Below are positions 1 to 10,517 of a DNA stretch of 64,000 bases, in pieces; positions within the stretch are counted from its first letter, which is position 1, and the number at the start of each line of letters is the position of its first letter. Source of the stretch: Streptomyces sp. HUAS 15-9. GTDB taxonomy: Bacteria > Actinomycetota > Actinomycetes > Streptomycetales > Streptomycetaceae. The notes under the pieces are model-generated. The model was given only the letters and a program-made list of their open reading frames with translations, ran no database searches and was not told the origin of the DNA. A program made the position numbers and the translations under genes. The stretch covers positions 6,262,001 to 6,326,000 of the forward strand of contig NZ_CP106798.1 in NCBI RefSeq assembly GCF_025642155.1, in the 5' to 3' direction.

Positions 1-1329
1 CTGAAGATCGTCAACGACGAGCTCGTCACCATCCTGGGCGGCGAGACCCGGCGCCTGCGCTTCGCCAAGCAGCCCCCCACCGTGATCATGCTGGCAGGTC
101 TGCAGGGTGCCGGTAAGACCACCCTCGCGGGTAAGCTGGGCCACTGGCTCAAGGGGCAGGGCCACTCGCCGCTGCTCGTAGCCGCCGACCTCCAGCGCCC
201 CAACGCCGTCAACCAGCTGAGCGTCGTCGCCGAGCGCGCCGGTGTCGCGGTCTTCGCGCCCGAGCCGGGCAACGGCGTCGGCGACCCGGTCAAGGTCGCC
301 AAGGACTCCATCGAGCACGCGAGGACCAAGGTCCACGACATCGTGATCGTGGACACCGCGGGCCGCCTGGGCATCGACCAGGAGATGATGCAGCAGGCCG
401 CGGACATCCGGGACGCGGTCTCCCCGGACGAGATCCTCTTCGTCGTCGACGCGATGATCGGTCAGGACGCCGTCAACACCGCGGAGGCCTTCCGCGACGG
501 CGTCGGTTTCGACGGTGTGGTGCTCTCCAAGCTCGACGGTGACGCCCGCGGTGGTGCGGCCCTGTCGATCCGCCAGATCACCGGCAAGCCGATCATGTTC
601 GCGTCGAACGGCGAGAAGCTCGACGACTTCGACGCGTTCCACCCTGACCGGATGGCCTCCCGCATCCTCGACATGGGTGACCTGCTCACCCTGATCGAGC
701 AGGCGGAGAAGACGTTCAGCCAGGAAGAGGCCGAGAAGATGGCCTCCAAGCTGGCGTCCAAGAAGGGCCAGGACTTCACCCTGGACGACTTCCTGGCCCA
801 GATGGAGCAGGTCAGGAAGATGGGCAGCATCAGCAAGCTGCTCGGCATGCTTCCGGGCATGGGCCAGATCAAGGACCAGATCAACAACCTGGACGAGCGG
901 GACGTCGACCGCACGGCCGCGATCATCAAGTCGATGACCCCGGGCGAGCGCCAGGAGCCGACGATCATCAACGGCTCCCGTCGCGCCCGTATCGCCAAGG
1001 GCTCCGGCGTCGAGGTCAGCGCCGTGAAGAACCTGGTCGAGCGGTTCTTCGAGGCCCGCAAGATGATGTCCCGCATGGCCCAGGGCGGCGGCATGCCCGG
1101 TATGCCGGGGATCCCGGGCATGGGCGGCGGCCCCGGCCGCACCAAGAAGCAGCCCAAGAAGGCCAAGGGCAAGCAGCGCTCCGGCAACCCGATGAAGCGC
1201 AAGCAGCAGGAGCTGGAGGAGGCCCAGCGCCGTGAGGCGGCCGCCCAGGGCGGTGGCGCCTTCGGCCTGCCGCAGCAGGGCGGCAAGGACTTCGAGCTGC
1301 CGGACGAGTTCAAGAAGTTCATGGGCTGA
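1..1329 (+). CDS. ffh: Signal recognition particle protein Ffh (5' end outside window)
   Basis: GTPase subunit of the signal recognition particle; it binds signal sequences and SRP RNA and delivers ribosomes to FtsY at the membrane. The frame is open from base 1, so the N domain is cut off by the window edge. Visible are the G1 loop GLQGAGKTT, DTAGRLG (G3), and SKLDGDARGG (G4 region), followed by the methionine-rich M domain from about base 700 (MGSISKLLGMLPGMG) and a Met/Gly/Pro-rich, Lys-rich tail typical of actinobacterial Ffh. The gene stops at TGA 1327-1329 and is followed by a strong hairpin. Assignment is secure; only the start is missing. Confidence 0.97.
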   Translation: MKIVNDELVTILGGETRRLRFAKQPPTVIMLAGLQGAGKTTLAGKLGHWLKGQGHSPLLVAADLQRPNAVNQLSVVAERAGVAVFAPEPGNGVGDPVKVAKDSIEHARTKVHDIVIVDTAGRLGIDQEMMQQAADIRDAVSPDEILFVVDAMIGQDAVNTAEAFRDGVGFDGVVLSKLDGDARGGAALSIRQITGKPIMFASNGEKLDDFDAFHPDRMASRILDMGDLLTLIEQAEKTFSQEEAEKMASKLASKKGQDFTLDDFLAQMEQVRKMGSISKLLGMLPGMGQIKDQINNLDERDVDRTAAIIKSMTPGERQEPTIINGSRRARIAKGSGVEVSAVKNLVERFFEARKMMSRMAQGGGMPGMPGIPGMGGGPGRTKKQPKKAKGKQRSGNPMKRKQQELEEAQRREAAAQGGGAFGLPQQGGKDFELPDEFKKFMG

Positions 1330-1370
1330 CCCGACGGTCACGGCCCGGCGCGTACCCACGTCGTACGGCA

Positions 1371-1405
1371 CTGAGGGCGTCCTCCTTCGAGGAGGGCGCC
1401 CTCAG
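1371..1405 (+). terminator. Hairpin terminator after ffh
   Basis: CTGAGGGCG and CCTCC pair with GGAGG and CGCCCTCAG around a TTCGA loop, with one unpaired base on each side. It lies 41 bases after the ffh stop and before the FtsH-type gene, so it probably ends the ffh transcript. There is no long T-tract, as is usual in Streptomyces. Confidence 0.75.
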
Positions 1406-1443
1406 CGCGTGCCGCGGCTCGCTGTGTGCCGTAACGTCCAGAT

Positions 1444-3375
<1,932 letters not shown>

Positions 3376-3381
<6 letters not shown>

Positions 3382-3519
3382 GGGACGCTCTGGGCGTGAG
3401 GGACGCTCAGGATGTGCGTGATGCTCTGGGCGTGCGCGACGCTCAGGGTGTGCGTGATGCTCTGGGCGTGCGCGACGCTCTGGGCGTGCGCGACGCTCAG
3501 GGTGTGCGGGCGATCAGAT
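3376..3519. repeat. 18-bp tandem repeat, seven copies plus a decayed eighth
   Basis: Consecutive 18-base units of the form GCGTGCGCGACGCTCTGG run from 3376; copies 3 and 5 carry the variant start ATGTGCGTGATG or GTGTGCGTGATG, and the eighth unit (3502-3519) is degenerate. The array begins inside the ftsH stop codon region and runs into the 3' end of the convergent methyltransferase gene. There are no spacers, so it is not a CRISPR. It is probably replication-slippage expansion in a convergent intergenic space. Confidence 0.9.
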
Positions 3520-4354
3520 AGCGGAACACGTTCGGCATCCACACCGTCCCGTCCGGCCGCTGGTACGGGTGCAGTGCCTCCCTCAGCTCCTTGTCCACCT
3601 GCTCCTGGTCCGTGGCCGCGATCGCCGCGTCGAACAGGCCCGTCGACAGCAGGCCCCGTACGGCACTGTCGGGATCGGCGTACCCGAACGGACAGGCGAC
3701 CCGGCCCGATCCGTCCGGCTTCAGGCCGGCCCGCTGGGCGACCTCCTCCAGGTCGTCGCGCAGGGCGGGGCGCCAACTGCCCGCGCTGCGCAGCGGATCG
3801 GCCAGTTTCGTGGCCACCCGCAGCACGGACGACGTGGCGCAGCGTTCCGGTGGGCCCCAGCCGACCAGCACCACCGGCGCTCCGCGCTCGGCGAGCGGTG
3901 TCGCGGAGGCGAGCATCTCACCGAGTCCTTCCGAGTCGCCCGCCAGGCATCCGATCGGCTCGAAGGCCGTCACAAGGGTGTACGCGGACGTCCTGGTGCC
4001 GGCCGTGTCCCCGGGTAAGCGCTCGGCGATCCGGGTGGCCGCACGCGCGCGCGTGCCCCAGGTGTCGGGCAGCAGCCGGGCCCGTGCGAGGACGAGCCGT
4101 TCGGGACGGGCGGAGTCGACACCGGTGATGGCCGCTCCTCTGGAGGCCGCCATCAGCAGGGCGAGCCCGGAGCCGCAGCCGAGGCCCAGCAGCCTGCTGG
4201 CGGGGCCCACTTCAAGTCGCTCGTAGACGGCCTCGTAGAGCGGGACGAGCATCCGCTCCTGGATCTCGGACCAGTCACGCGCGCGTGCGTCCAGGTTCAC
4301 GCGGGGTGCGGATCCCGCGTGAGACAGGGTGTGCCGCACGAGCGTAGGTGTCAT
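3497..4354 (-). CDS. Class I SAM-dependent methyltransferase
   Basis: Predicted soluble methyltransferase of unknown substrate, 285 residues from the ATG at 4354. The SAM-binding motif I is LLGLGCGSGLALLMAA at about 60, followed by the acidic end of strand 2 (GVDSARPERL) and a motif resembling post-I sequences. The N-terminus fits proteins that act on small molecules rather than RNA, but that is weak inference. A longer frame opens at 4426 (24 codons upstream); the internal ATG was preferred because the extra N-terminus looks non-coding. The last codons lie within the 18-bp tandem repeat, so its C-terminus may have been altered by repeat growth. Confidence 0.75.
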   Translation of the reverse strand: MTPTLVRHTLSHAGSAPRVNLDARARDWSEIQERMLVPLYEAVYERLEVGPASRLLGLGCGSGLALLMAASRGAAITGVDSARPERLVLARARLLPDTWGTRARAATRIAERLPGDTAGTRTSAYTLVTAFEPIGCLAGDSEGLGEMLASATPLAERGAPVVLVGWGPPERCATSSVLRVATKLADPLRSAGSWRPALRDDLEEVAQRAGLKPDGSGRVACPFGYADPDSAVRGLLSTGLFDAAIAATDQEQVDKELREALHPYQRPDGTVWMPNVFRYLIARTP

Positions 4355-4553
4355 AGGTAAGCGCCCCAATCCGCCGAGAGTTGGTGGTGTGCCCGATTCC
4401 GTGGCCCCCGTGATGTGCGCTCGCACTCCCCACGTATGTCAGGTAACTCCCGGCTCGCGGTGACGTCCAGGGGTCCAGGGGCCCTCCTTGTGGGTTCGCG
4501 GCGCCCGTGGCGAGATTTCACATGCCCGCAACCTGAGCCCGTAGCATCGCGCC

Positions 4554-5969
4554 ATGGCAAAGGCATCCATTCTCACCCCCAGGGCGGACGACTTTCCGCG
4601 CTGGTACCAGGACCTGATCGCCAAGGCCGAGCTGGCCGACAACGGGCCGGTGCGCGGCACCATGGTGATCCGGCCGTACGGTTACGGGCTGTGGGAGCGG
4701 ATGCAGGCGGAGATGGACGCCCGCATCAAGGAGACGGGCACTCAGAACGCGTACTTCCCGCTGCTGATCCCGCAGTCGTACCTCACCCGGGAGGCCGACC
4801 ACGTCGAGGGGTTCGCGCCCGAACTCGCGGTGGTCACGCACGGCGGCGGCAAGGAGCTGGAGGAGCCCGCGGTCGTCCGTCCCACGTCGGAGACCATCGT
4901 CAACGAGTACTTCTCGAAGTGGGTGCAGAGCTACCGGGACCTGCCCCTGCTCATCAACCAGTGGGCGAACGTGGTCCGCTGGGAGCTGCGTCCGCGTCTG
5001 TTCCTGCGCACCTCCGAGTTCCTGTGGCAGGAGGGACACACCGCGCACGCCACGTACGAGGAGGCGCGGGAGTTCGCCGCGCACATCCAGCGCGACGTCT
5101 ACGGGGACTTCCTGGAGCACGTGCTCGCGATGGACTTCGTCTCCGGCCGCAAGACGCTCAAGGAGCGTTTCGCGGGCGCCGTCAACACCCTCACGCTCGA
5201 GAGCATGATGGGGGACGGCAAGGCCCTGCAGATGGTCACCAGCCATGAGCTGGGCCAGAACTTCGCCAAGCCGTTCAACACCCGGTATCTGTCCAAGGAC
5301 GGTACGCAGGAGTACGTCTGGCAGACCTCCTGGGGCTCGACGACCCGCATGATCGGCGCGCTGGTGATGACGCACGGCGACGACAACGGCCTGCGGGTCC
5401 CGCCGCGGCTGGCGCAGATCCAGGCGGTCGTCCTCGCGATCAAGGGCGAGGAGGCGGTTCTGGCCAAGGTCCGTGAGATCGGCGAGCGGCTCAGGGCGAC
5501 GGGCATCCGGGTTCACGTGGACGACCGCACCGACATCCCCTTCGGCCGCCGCGCCGTCGACTGGGAGCTGAAGGGGGTGCCCGTCCGTGTCGAGGTCGGC
5601 CCCCGTGACCTGGAGAACGGCACGGCGATGCTGGTCCGCCGCATCCCGGGCGGCAAGGAACCGGTGGCCCTGGACGCCGTGGCCGGGCTCCTCCCGGCGA
5701 TCCTCCAGGAGGACCAGGCGCTGCTGCTGAAGCAGTCCCGGGAGCGCCGTGAGTCGCGCACCGCGGACGTGTCGACGATCGGGGAGGCTGTCGAGGCGGT
5801 CACCGCCGGCGGCTGGGCGCGCATCCCGTGGGCCACGCTCGGCGAGGAGGGCGAGGCCGCGCTGGCCGAGCACGCGATGACCGTACGGTGTCTGCTCGCC
5901 GAGGACGGGTCGGTGCCGGAGGACGGGGACGCCCCGAGTAACGTCGCGGTCGTCGCGCGCGCTTACTGA
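4554..5969 (+). CDS. proS: Prolyl-tRNA synthetase, archaeal/eukaryal type
   Basis: Class II aminoacyl-tRNA synthetase that charges tRNA-Pro. The 471 residues match the short archaeal/eukaryal-type ProRS: motif 1 near the N-terminus, VVRPTSETI, motif 2 RWELRPRLFLRTSEFLWQEG (about residues 142-161), motif 3 region GALVMTHGDDNGL, then the anticodon-binding domain and a C-terminal domain ending in Tyr, as this type does. It lacks the editing insertion of the bacterial type. The zinc cysteines found in archaeal members are mostly absent (a single Cys in TVRCLL). Many Streptomyces also have a bacterial-type ProRS elsewhere, so this may be an additional, acquired copy. It stands alone, with its own short upstream region. 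Confidence 0.93.
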   Translation: MAKASILTPRADDFPRWYQDLIAKAELADNGPVRGTMVIRPYGYGLWERMQAEMDARIKETGTQNAYFPLLIPQSYLTREADHVEGFAPELAVVTHGGGKELEEPAVVRPTSETIVNEYFSKWVQSYRDLPLLINQWANVVRWELRPRLFLRTSEFLWQEGHTAHATYEEAREFAAHIQRDVYGDFLEHVLAMDFVSGRKTLKERFAGAVNTLTLESMMGDGKALQMVTSHELGQNFAKPFNTRYLSKDGTQEYVWQTSWGSTTRMIGALVMTHGDDNGLRVPPRLAQIQAVVLAIKGEEAVLAKVREIGERLRATGIRVHVDDRTDIPFGRRAVDWELKGVPVRVEVGPRDLENGTAMLVRRIPGGKEPVALDAVAGLLPAILQEDQALLLKQSRERRESRTADVSTIGEAVEAVTAGGWARIPWATLGEEGEAALAEHAMTVRCLLAEDGSVPEDGDAPSNVAVVARAY

Positions 5970-6229
5970 AGTAGCGACCTTCGCCACGAGAGCGACCGAA
6001 ACGCCTCTTGCGCAACCGCCGACTACGCCCGCCCCGGCGCGCGGACTTCTTCTACGCGCTGGGTCGTACGTCAGGCTACGCACCGGCTTGGTATGAGCTG
6101 TGAGGCTTCTCCGCAGATCAGCGCACCCGCCCTCGTCAGGACGCATCAGCGGCAACTGACGGGTAAGTGCAAATTATTTGGGATGGCCCGGAATCGGAAC
6201 ACTGGAGCCCTCAGGCTCGTTGTCATTAC

Positions 6230-6832
6230 GTGAGCACGACACAGACACCACCTGTTCTCGCCGCAGAGCTGGCACAGGCGTGGGCCGACATTCAGCGGTA
6301 CCACCCCGAACTGCCTGACCTTGCCGCGCCAGAGTCCCTGATCGGGGAGTCGTCGTCCGCCTGCGGTCACGAGCTCTCCTTCGAACGACTGCTCCATGAG
6401 GCAGTCCACGGCATCGCTGCCGCGCGCGGGGTCCGCGACACCTCCCGCGCCGGCCGCTACCACAACCGCAGGTTCCTCGCGATCGCCGAGGAACTGGGCC
6501 TGGACCACCCCGACGAACCGCACCCCAGCAGTGGCTTCTCCCTGGTCACGCTGAACGCCGAGGCGAAGCGGCGTTACCGGCCGACGATCGAACGCCTTCA
6601 GCGCGCCCTGAAGGCCCACACGGTGGCCACGTCCGCCGACACCACCCGCACCTTCCGCGGCCCGGCCGCCCGCCACGGCTCCTCCGGCGGCGGCGTCCGT
6701 GTCAAGGCGGTCTGCGACTGCGGCCGCAACGTCCGGGTGGTTCCGTCGGTCCTGGCCCAGGCCCCGATCGTGTGCGGCGGCTGCGGAAAGCCGTTCCGCA
6801 TCCCGGAGGTCGTGGGAGCGGCGGCGAGCTGA
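6230..6832 (+). CDS. SprT-like zinc metalloprotein
   Basis: A 200-residue protein with the metallopeptidase-type motif HEAVH at about residues 54-58, followed by ARGVRDTSRAGRYHNRRF, which resembles the SprT-like domain, and a C-terminal zinc ribbon with CDCG and CGGCGKPF. SprT-like proteins include DNA-protein crosslink proteases, but the substrate here is unknown. The GTG at 6230 was chosen because the preceding codons in frame (from 6167) look non-coding and homologous proteins commonly start with MSTTQTP-like sequence. It lies between proS and the rpsP operon with a 260-base upstream gap. Confidence 0.65.
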   Translation: MSTTQTPPVLAAELAQAWADIQRYHPELPDLAAPESLIGESSSACGHELSFERLLHEAVHGIAAARGVRDTSRAGRYHNRRFLAIAEELGLDHPDEPHPSSGFSLVTLNAEAKRRYRPTIERLQRALKAHTVATSADTTRTFRGPAARHGSSGGGVRVKAVCDCGRNVRVVPSVLAQAPIVCGGCGKPFRIPEVVGAAAS

Positions 6833-7126
6833 GGCCGCGGCTGCTCGTGGCAGTCGCGGCCGGCAGGCCCCGCAGGTGCCGAGTGGCGCACCCGACGTAC
6901 GGTCACCTCCACGCCGGGTGCCCCCCAGGCATGCCCAAGATCACCCGCCCGGACCCCTCGGCCAAAAGCGACCCGCGGGGTGTGGCACAATGGCTAGCTG
7001 TACTCGACAGCCGCACAGGACCCCTCTCTCCTCCGGCTGACGCGTCCATCGGGCACTCGGGTACCGCAACCCCACGCGGCAGTCTCGCCGTGCCCAACCA
7101 CGTCAAATCCAGGAGAATCCACTCCC

Positions 7127-7546
7127 GTGGCAGTCAAGATCAAGCTGAAGCGTCTGGGTAAGATCCGTTCGCCTCACTACCGCATCGTCGTCGCCGACTC
7201 CCGCACCCGTCGTGACGGCCGTGCGATCGAGGAGATCGGCAAGTACCACCCGACCTACAACCCGTCGGTCATGGAGGTGGACGCCGAGCGCGTGGCGTAC
7301 TGGCTGGGTGTCGGCGCGCAGCCGACCGAGCCCGTCCTCGCCATCCTGAAGAAGACCGGCGACTGGCAGAAGTTCAAGGGCGAGCCCGCCCCGGCGCCGC
7401 TGCTCGTCGCCGAGTCGAAGGCCACGCGTCCGTCGTTCGAGGCTCTCGGCGGTGACGACGAGGGCAAGGGTGAGGCCATCACCCAGAAGAAGAAGGCTGA
7501 GAAGAAGGACGAGGCCGCGGCTGAGTCCGAGTCGACCGAGGCCTGA
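7127..7546 (+). CDS. rpsP: 30S ribosomal protein bS16
   Basis: Small-subunit protein needed for 16S rRNA folding. The N-terminal 80 residues are the canonical bS16 domain (start [20 protein letters not shown], then [15 protein letters not shown]), and the last 55 form a charged Ala/Glu/Lys tail typical of actinobacteria. The GTG start at 7127 follows AGGAG at 7111-7115. It is the first gene of the rpsP-KH-rimM-trmD-rplS cluster; an AT-richer stretch near 6980-7010 (GTGGCACAATGGC) is a candidate promoter -10 region. Confidence 0.97.
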   Translation: MAVKIKLKRLGKIRSPHYRIVVADSRTRRDGRAIEEIGKYHPTYNPSVMEVDAERVAYWLGVGAQPTEPVLAILKKTGDWQKFKGEPAPAPLLVAESKATRPSFEALGGDDEGKGEAITQKKKAEKKDEAAAESESTEA

Positions 7547-7551
7547 GCAGC

Positions 7552-7791
7552 ATGCTCGAAGAGGCGCTTGAGCACCTCGTGAAGGGCATCGTCGACAACC
7601 CTGACGATGTGCAGGTGGCCTCGCGCAACCTGCGCCGCGGGCGCGTTCTCGAGGTCCGGGTGCACCCCGACGACCTCGGCAAGGTGATCGGCCGCAACGG
7701 CCGCACCGCGCGCGCCCTGCGCACCGTCGTGGGCGCCATCGGCGGCCGCGGTGTCCGTGTCGACCTCGTCGACGTGGACCACGTCCGCTGA
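7552..7791 (+). CDS. khpA: KH-domain RNA-binding protein (KhpA/YlqC family)
   Basis: A 79-residue single-KH-domain protein, the usual partner between rpsP and rimM in Gram-positive bacteria. The nucleic-acid-binding loop reads GKVIGRNGRTARALRTVV, matching the KH signature with GxxG as GRNG. In other bacteria KhpA acts with KhpB as an RNA chaperone affecting cell division and translation; that role is family knowledge, not shown here. It starts five bases after rpsP, so co-translation is likely. Confidence 0.93.
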   Translation: MLEEALEHLVKGIVDNPDDVQVASRNLRRGRVLEVRVHPDDLGKVIGRNGRTARALRTVVGAIGGRGVRVDLVDVDHVR

Positions 7792-7809
7792 CGTTTCGCA
7801 GCACCGGCT

Positions 7810-7845
7810 CGGGCCGGGGAGGGCCACTGGGCCGTCCCCGGCCCG
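7810..7845 (+). terminator. Hairpin between khpA and rimM
   Basis: CGGGCCGGGGA (7810-7820) pairs perfectly with TCCCCGGCCCG (7835-7845) across a 14-base loop. It sits in the only sizeable gap inside the rpsP-trmD cluster and could attenuate transcription into rimM or mark a processing site. Confidence 0.6.
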
Positions 7846-7872
7846 CAGTCGTATGACAGGAGAGCAAGCACA

Positions 7873-8457
7873 GTGCAGCTGGTAGTCGCGCGGATCGGCC
7901 GCGCCCACGGCATCAAGGGCGAGGTCACCGTGGAGGTCCGTACCGACGAGCCGGAACTCAGGCTCGGCCCCGGCGCCGTACTCGCCACCGATCCCGCCTC
8001 CGTGGGGCCGCTGACCATCGCGGCGGGCCGGGTGCACAGCGGTCGGCTCCTCCTGCGGTTCGAGGGAGTCACCGATCGCACCGGCGCCGAGGCGCTGCGC
8101 AACACGATCCTGATCGCCGAGGTCGACCCCGACGAGCTCCCCGAGGACGAGGACGAGTACTACGACCACCAGCTCATCGACCTCGACGTGGTGACCGAGG
8201 ACGGCACGGAGGTCGGCCGGATCACGGAGATCTCGCACCTGCCCTCGCAGGACCTGTTCATCGTGGAGCGGCCGGACGGCACCGAGGTCATGATCCCGTT
8301 CGTCCAGGAGATCGTCACCGAGATCGACCTGGAGGAGCAGCGGGCGGTCGTCGCCCCGCCGCCGGGCCTGATCGACGACCGGGCCGAGATCGCCTCCTCC
8401 CGGGAACCGGGGGACGAGCAGGACGCGGCGCAGGACTCGGCGGGAGAGGCGTCCTGA
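7873..8457 (+). CDS. rimM: Ribosome maturation factor RimM
   Basis: Assists late maturation of the 30S head by binding uS19. The N-terminal RimM domain is clear ([19 protein letters not shown]), as is the PRC-barrel domain ([42 protein letters not shown]). An acidic, Ala/Glu-rich tail of about 30 residues follows. GTG start 7873 is preceded by GACAGGAGAGC, a good ribosome site. Its stop TGA overlaps the trmD ATG by one base (TGATG), indicating translational coupling. Confidence 0.95.
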   Translation: MQLVVARIGRAHGIKGEVTVEVRTDEPELRLGPGAVLATDPASVGPLTIAAGRVHSGRLLLRFEGVTDRTGAEALRNTILIAEVDPDELPEDEDEYYDHQLIDLDVVTEDGTEVGRITEISHLPSQDLFIVERPDGTEVMIPFVQEIVTEIDLEEQRAVVAPPPGLIDDRAEIASSREPGDEQDAAQDSAGEAS

Positions 8458-9290
8458 TGCGGCTCGACGTCGTCACGATCTTCCCCGAATACCTGGAGCC
8501 GCTGAACGTCTCCCTGGTCGGCAAGGCACGCGCGCGTGGACAGCTGAACGTGCACGTGCACGACCTGCGCTCCTGGACGTACGACCGGCACAACACGGTC
8601 GACGACACGCCGTACGGCGGCGGCCCCGGCATGGTCATGAAGACCGACCCCTGGGGCGACGCCCTGGACTCCGTCCTCGCCGACGGCTACGAGACGGGCT
8701 CCCACGCGCCGGCGCTGATCGTCCCCACCCCCAGCGGCCGCCCGTTCACCCAGGAACTGGCCGTGGAGCTCTCCGAGCGCCCCTGGCTGATCTTCACGCC
8801 GGCCCGCTACGAGGGCATCGACCGGCGCGTCATGGACGAGTACGCCACCCGGATACCGGTGTACGAGGTGTCCATCGGCGACTACGTCCTGGCCGGCGGC
8901 GAGGCGGCCGTGCTCGTCGTCACCGAGGCCGTCGCCCGGCTGCTGCCCGGCGTCCTCGGCAACGCCGAGTCCCACCGGGACGACTCGTTCGCGCCCGGCG
9001 CGATGGCGAGCCTCCTGGAGGGCCCCGTCTACACCAAGCCGCCCGTCTGGCGCGGCCGTGACATCCCGGACGTGCTGCTCAGCGGCCACCACGGCAAGAT
9101 CGCCCGCTGGCGCCGGGACGAGGCCCTCAGGCGTACGTCGGCCAACCGGCCCGATCTCATCGAGCGCTGCGACCCCAAGGCCTTCGACAAGAAGGACCGC
9201 GAGATGCTCTCCATCCTGGGCTGGGCCCCGGACCCGGACGGGGAGCCGTACGGCCGATTTTGGCGCAGGCCAGAGGGCATGGAAGAATAG
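8457..9290 (+). CDS. trmD: tRNA (guanine-N1)-methyltransferase TrmD
   Basis: SPOUT-fold enzyme that makes m1G37 in tRNAs, preventing frameshifting. The 277 residues include the N-terminal [12 protein letters not shown], the conserved DDTPYGGGPGMVM, the SAM-binding trefoil knot region (LIFTPARYEGIDRRV; IGDYVLAGGEAAVLV) and the C-terminal RGRDIPDVLLSGHHGKI. Length and motifs are typical. It overlaps rimM by one base. Confidence 0.97.
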   Translation: MRLDVVTIFPEYLEPLNVSLVGKARARGQLNVHVHDLRSWTYDRHNTVDDTPYGGGPGMVMKTDPWGDALDSVLADGYETGSHAPALIVPTPSGRPFTQELAVELSERPWLIFTPARYEGIDRRVMDEYATRIPVYEVSIGDYVLAGGEAAVLVVTEAVARLLPGVLGNAESHRDDSFAPGAMASLLEGPVYTKPPVWRGRDIPDVLLSGHHGKIARWRRDEALRRTSANRPDLIERCDPKAFDKKDREMLSILGWAPDPDGEPYGRFWRRPEGMEE

Positions 9291-9425
9291 ACCGCTGCTG
9301 TGCGTCCGTCCGGCGAGCGCCCCTGCCACAGGGGGACACGACGCCCGCCCCGACCCGCACGGCAGTCCTCATGGAAACCTAGTTCCCGTTGATGACCTGT
9401 GGCATCAGCGAAGAAAGCAGACGAA

Positions 9426-9776
9426 ATGTCTCACCTGCTCGACTCCGTCGACTCCGCGTCGCTGCGCAGCGACATCCCGGCCTTCCGCCCGGGTGACACC
9501 GTCAACGTCCACGTCCGCGTCATCGAGGGCAACCGCTCCCGTGTGCAGCAGTTCAAGGGCGTTGTGATCCGCCGCCAGGGCTCCGGTGTCCGTGAGACCT
9601 TCACGGTCCGCAAGGTCTCGTTCTCCGTCGGCGTCGAGCGCACCTTCCCGGTGCACACCCCGATCGTCGAGAAGATCGAGCTCGTCACCCGTGGTGACGT
9701 GCGTCGCGCGAAGCTGTACTACCTGCGCGAGCTGCGTGGCAAGGCCGCGAAGATCAAGGAGAAGCGCGAGAGCTGA
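9426..9776 (+). CDS. rplS: 50S ribosomal protein bL19
   Basis: Large-subunit protein at the subunit interface. The 116 residues start [18 protein letters not shown] and contain the canonical [12 protein letters not shown] and [19 protein letters not shown] longer frame opens at a GTG at 9399, but the ATG at 9426 with GAAAG upstream matches the family length and N-terminus. The 135-base gap after trmD is larger than others in the cluster and may hold a separate promoter. Confidence 0.96.
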   Translation: MSHLLDSVDSASLRSDIPAFRPGDTVNVHVRVIEGNRSRVQQFKGVVIRRQGSGVRETFTVRKVSFSVGVERTFPVHTPIVEKIELVTRGDVRRAKLYYLRELRGKAAKIKEKRES

Positions 9777-9821
9777 GCGCTTCTGGGACGTCACAGCGGA
9801 GCCGGATAACATCTGGCTCCG

Positions 9822-10517
9822 ATGGACACCGAAGCACAGCCGACGGAGCGCGACCGCTCCTCCCGCCCCGACACGGGGGCCGCGGAGGAACGGTCGCGTT
9901 TCGCGTTGGTGTCGCGGATCACCGAGTGGCTGCCGGGCGGGTGGATCACCCTCACCCTCTTCGTCTGCCTGCTGTTTTTGCTGCTTCTCAACACTTTCGT
10001 GGTGCAACCCTTCCAGATTCCCAGCGGATCCATGGAACAGGGATTGAGGATCGGGGACCGCGTTCTCGTAAATAAGTTGGCGTACCGTTTCGGTGCCGAG
10101 CCGCGGCGCGGCGACATCGTCGTGTTCGACGGCACCGGGTATTTCGGGGACGCCGACTACATCAAGCGCGTTGTAGGTGTGGGGGGAGACCACGTGGTCT
10201 GCTGCGACCAGAAGGGGAGGATCGAAGTGAACGGCCGGCCGGTCGACGAGACGGCGTTCCTCCATCCGGGGGACAGCGCCTCCGCCGTCCCCTTCGACGT
10301 CGTCGTGCCCGACGGCACACTGTTCGTCCTGGGCGACCACCGCAGCGACTCCAGTGACTCCCGTGACCACCTGGGCTCTCCGGGCGGCGGCATGATCCCG
10401 GTCGGGGACGTCATCGGCCGCGCCGACTGGATCGTCTGGCCGACGGGCCACGTCAGGCACCTGAACCGCCCCGCCGCCTACGCGCGCGTGCCCGCGGCGG
10501 AGGGCGCGCATGGGTAA
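9822..10517 (+). CDS. sipW: Type I signal peptidase SipW
   Basis: Membrane serine protease that removes signal peptides from secreted preproteins. One membrane segment at about 42-62 precedes the catalytic box IPSGSM (nucleophile about Ser70); the general-base lysine is in YIKRVVGVGGD (about Lys115); GDHRSDSSDSR is box E. There is no C-terminal membrane segment, unlike most Streptomyces paralogues, matching the S. lividans/S. coelicolor sip cluster pattern as I recall it. First of four consecutive signal peptidase genes; its end overlaps sipX by eight bases. Confidence 0.93.
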   Translation: MDTEAQPTERDRSSRPDTGAAEERSRFALVSRITEWLPGGWITLTLFVCLLFLLLLNTFVVQPFQIPSGSMEQGLRIGDRVLVNKLAYRFGAEPRRGDIVVFDGTGYFGDADYIKRVVGVGGDHVVCCDQKGRIEVNGRPVDETAFLHPGDSASAVPFDVVVPDGTLFVLGDHRSDSSDSRDHLGSPGGGMIPVGDVIGRADWIVWPTGHVRHLNRPAAYARVPAAEGAHG

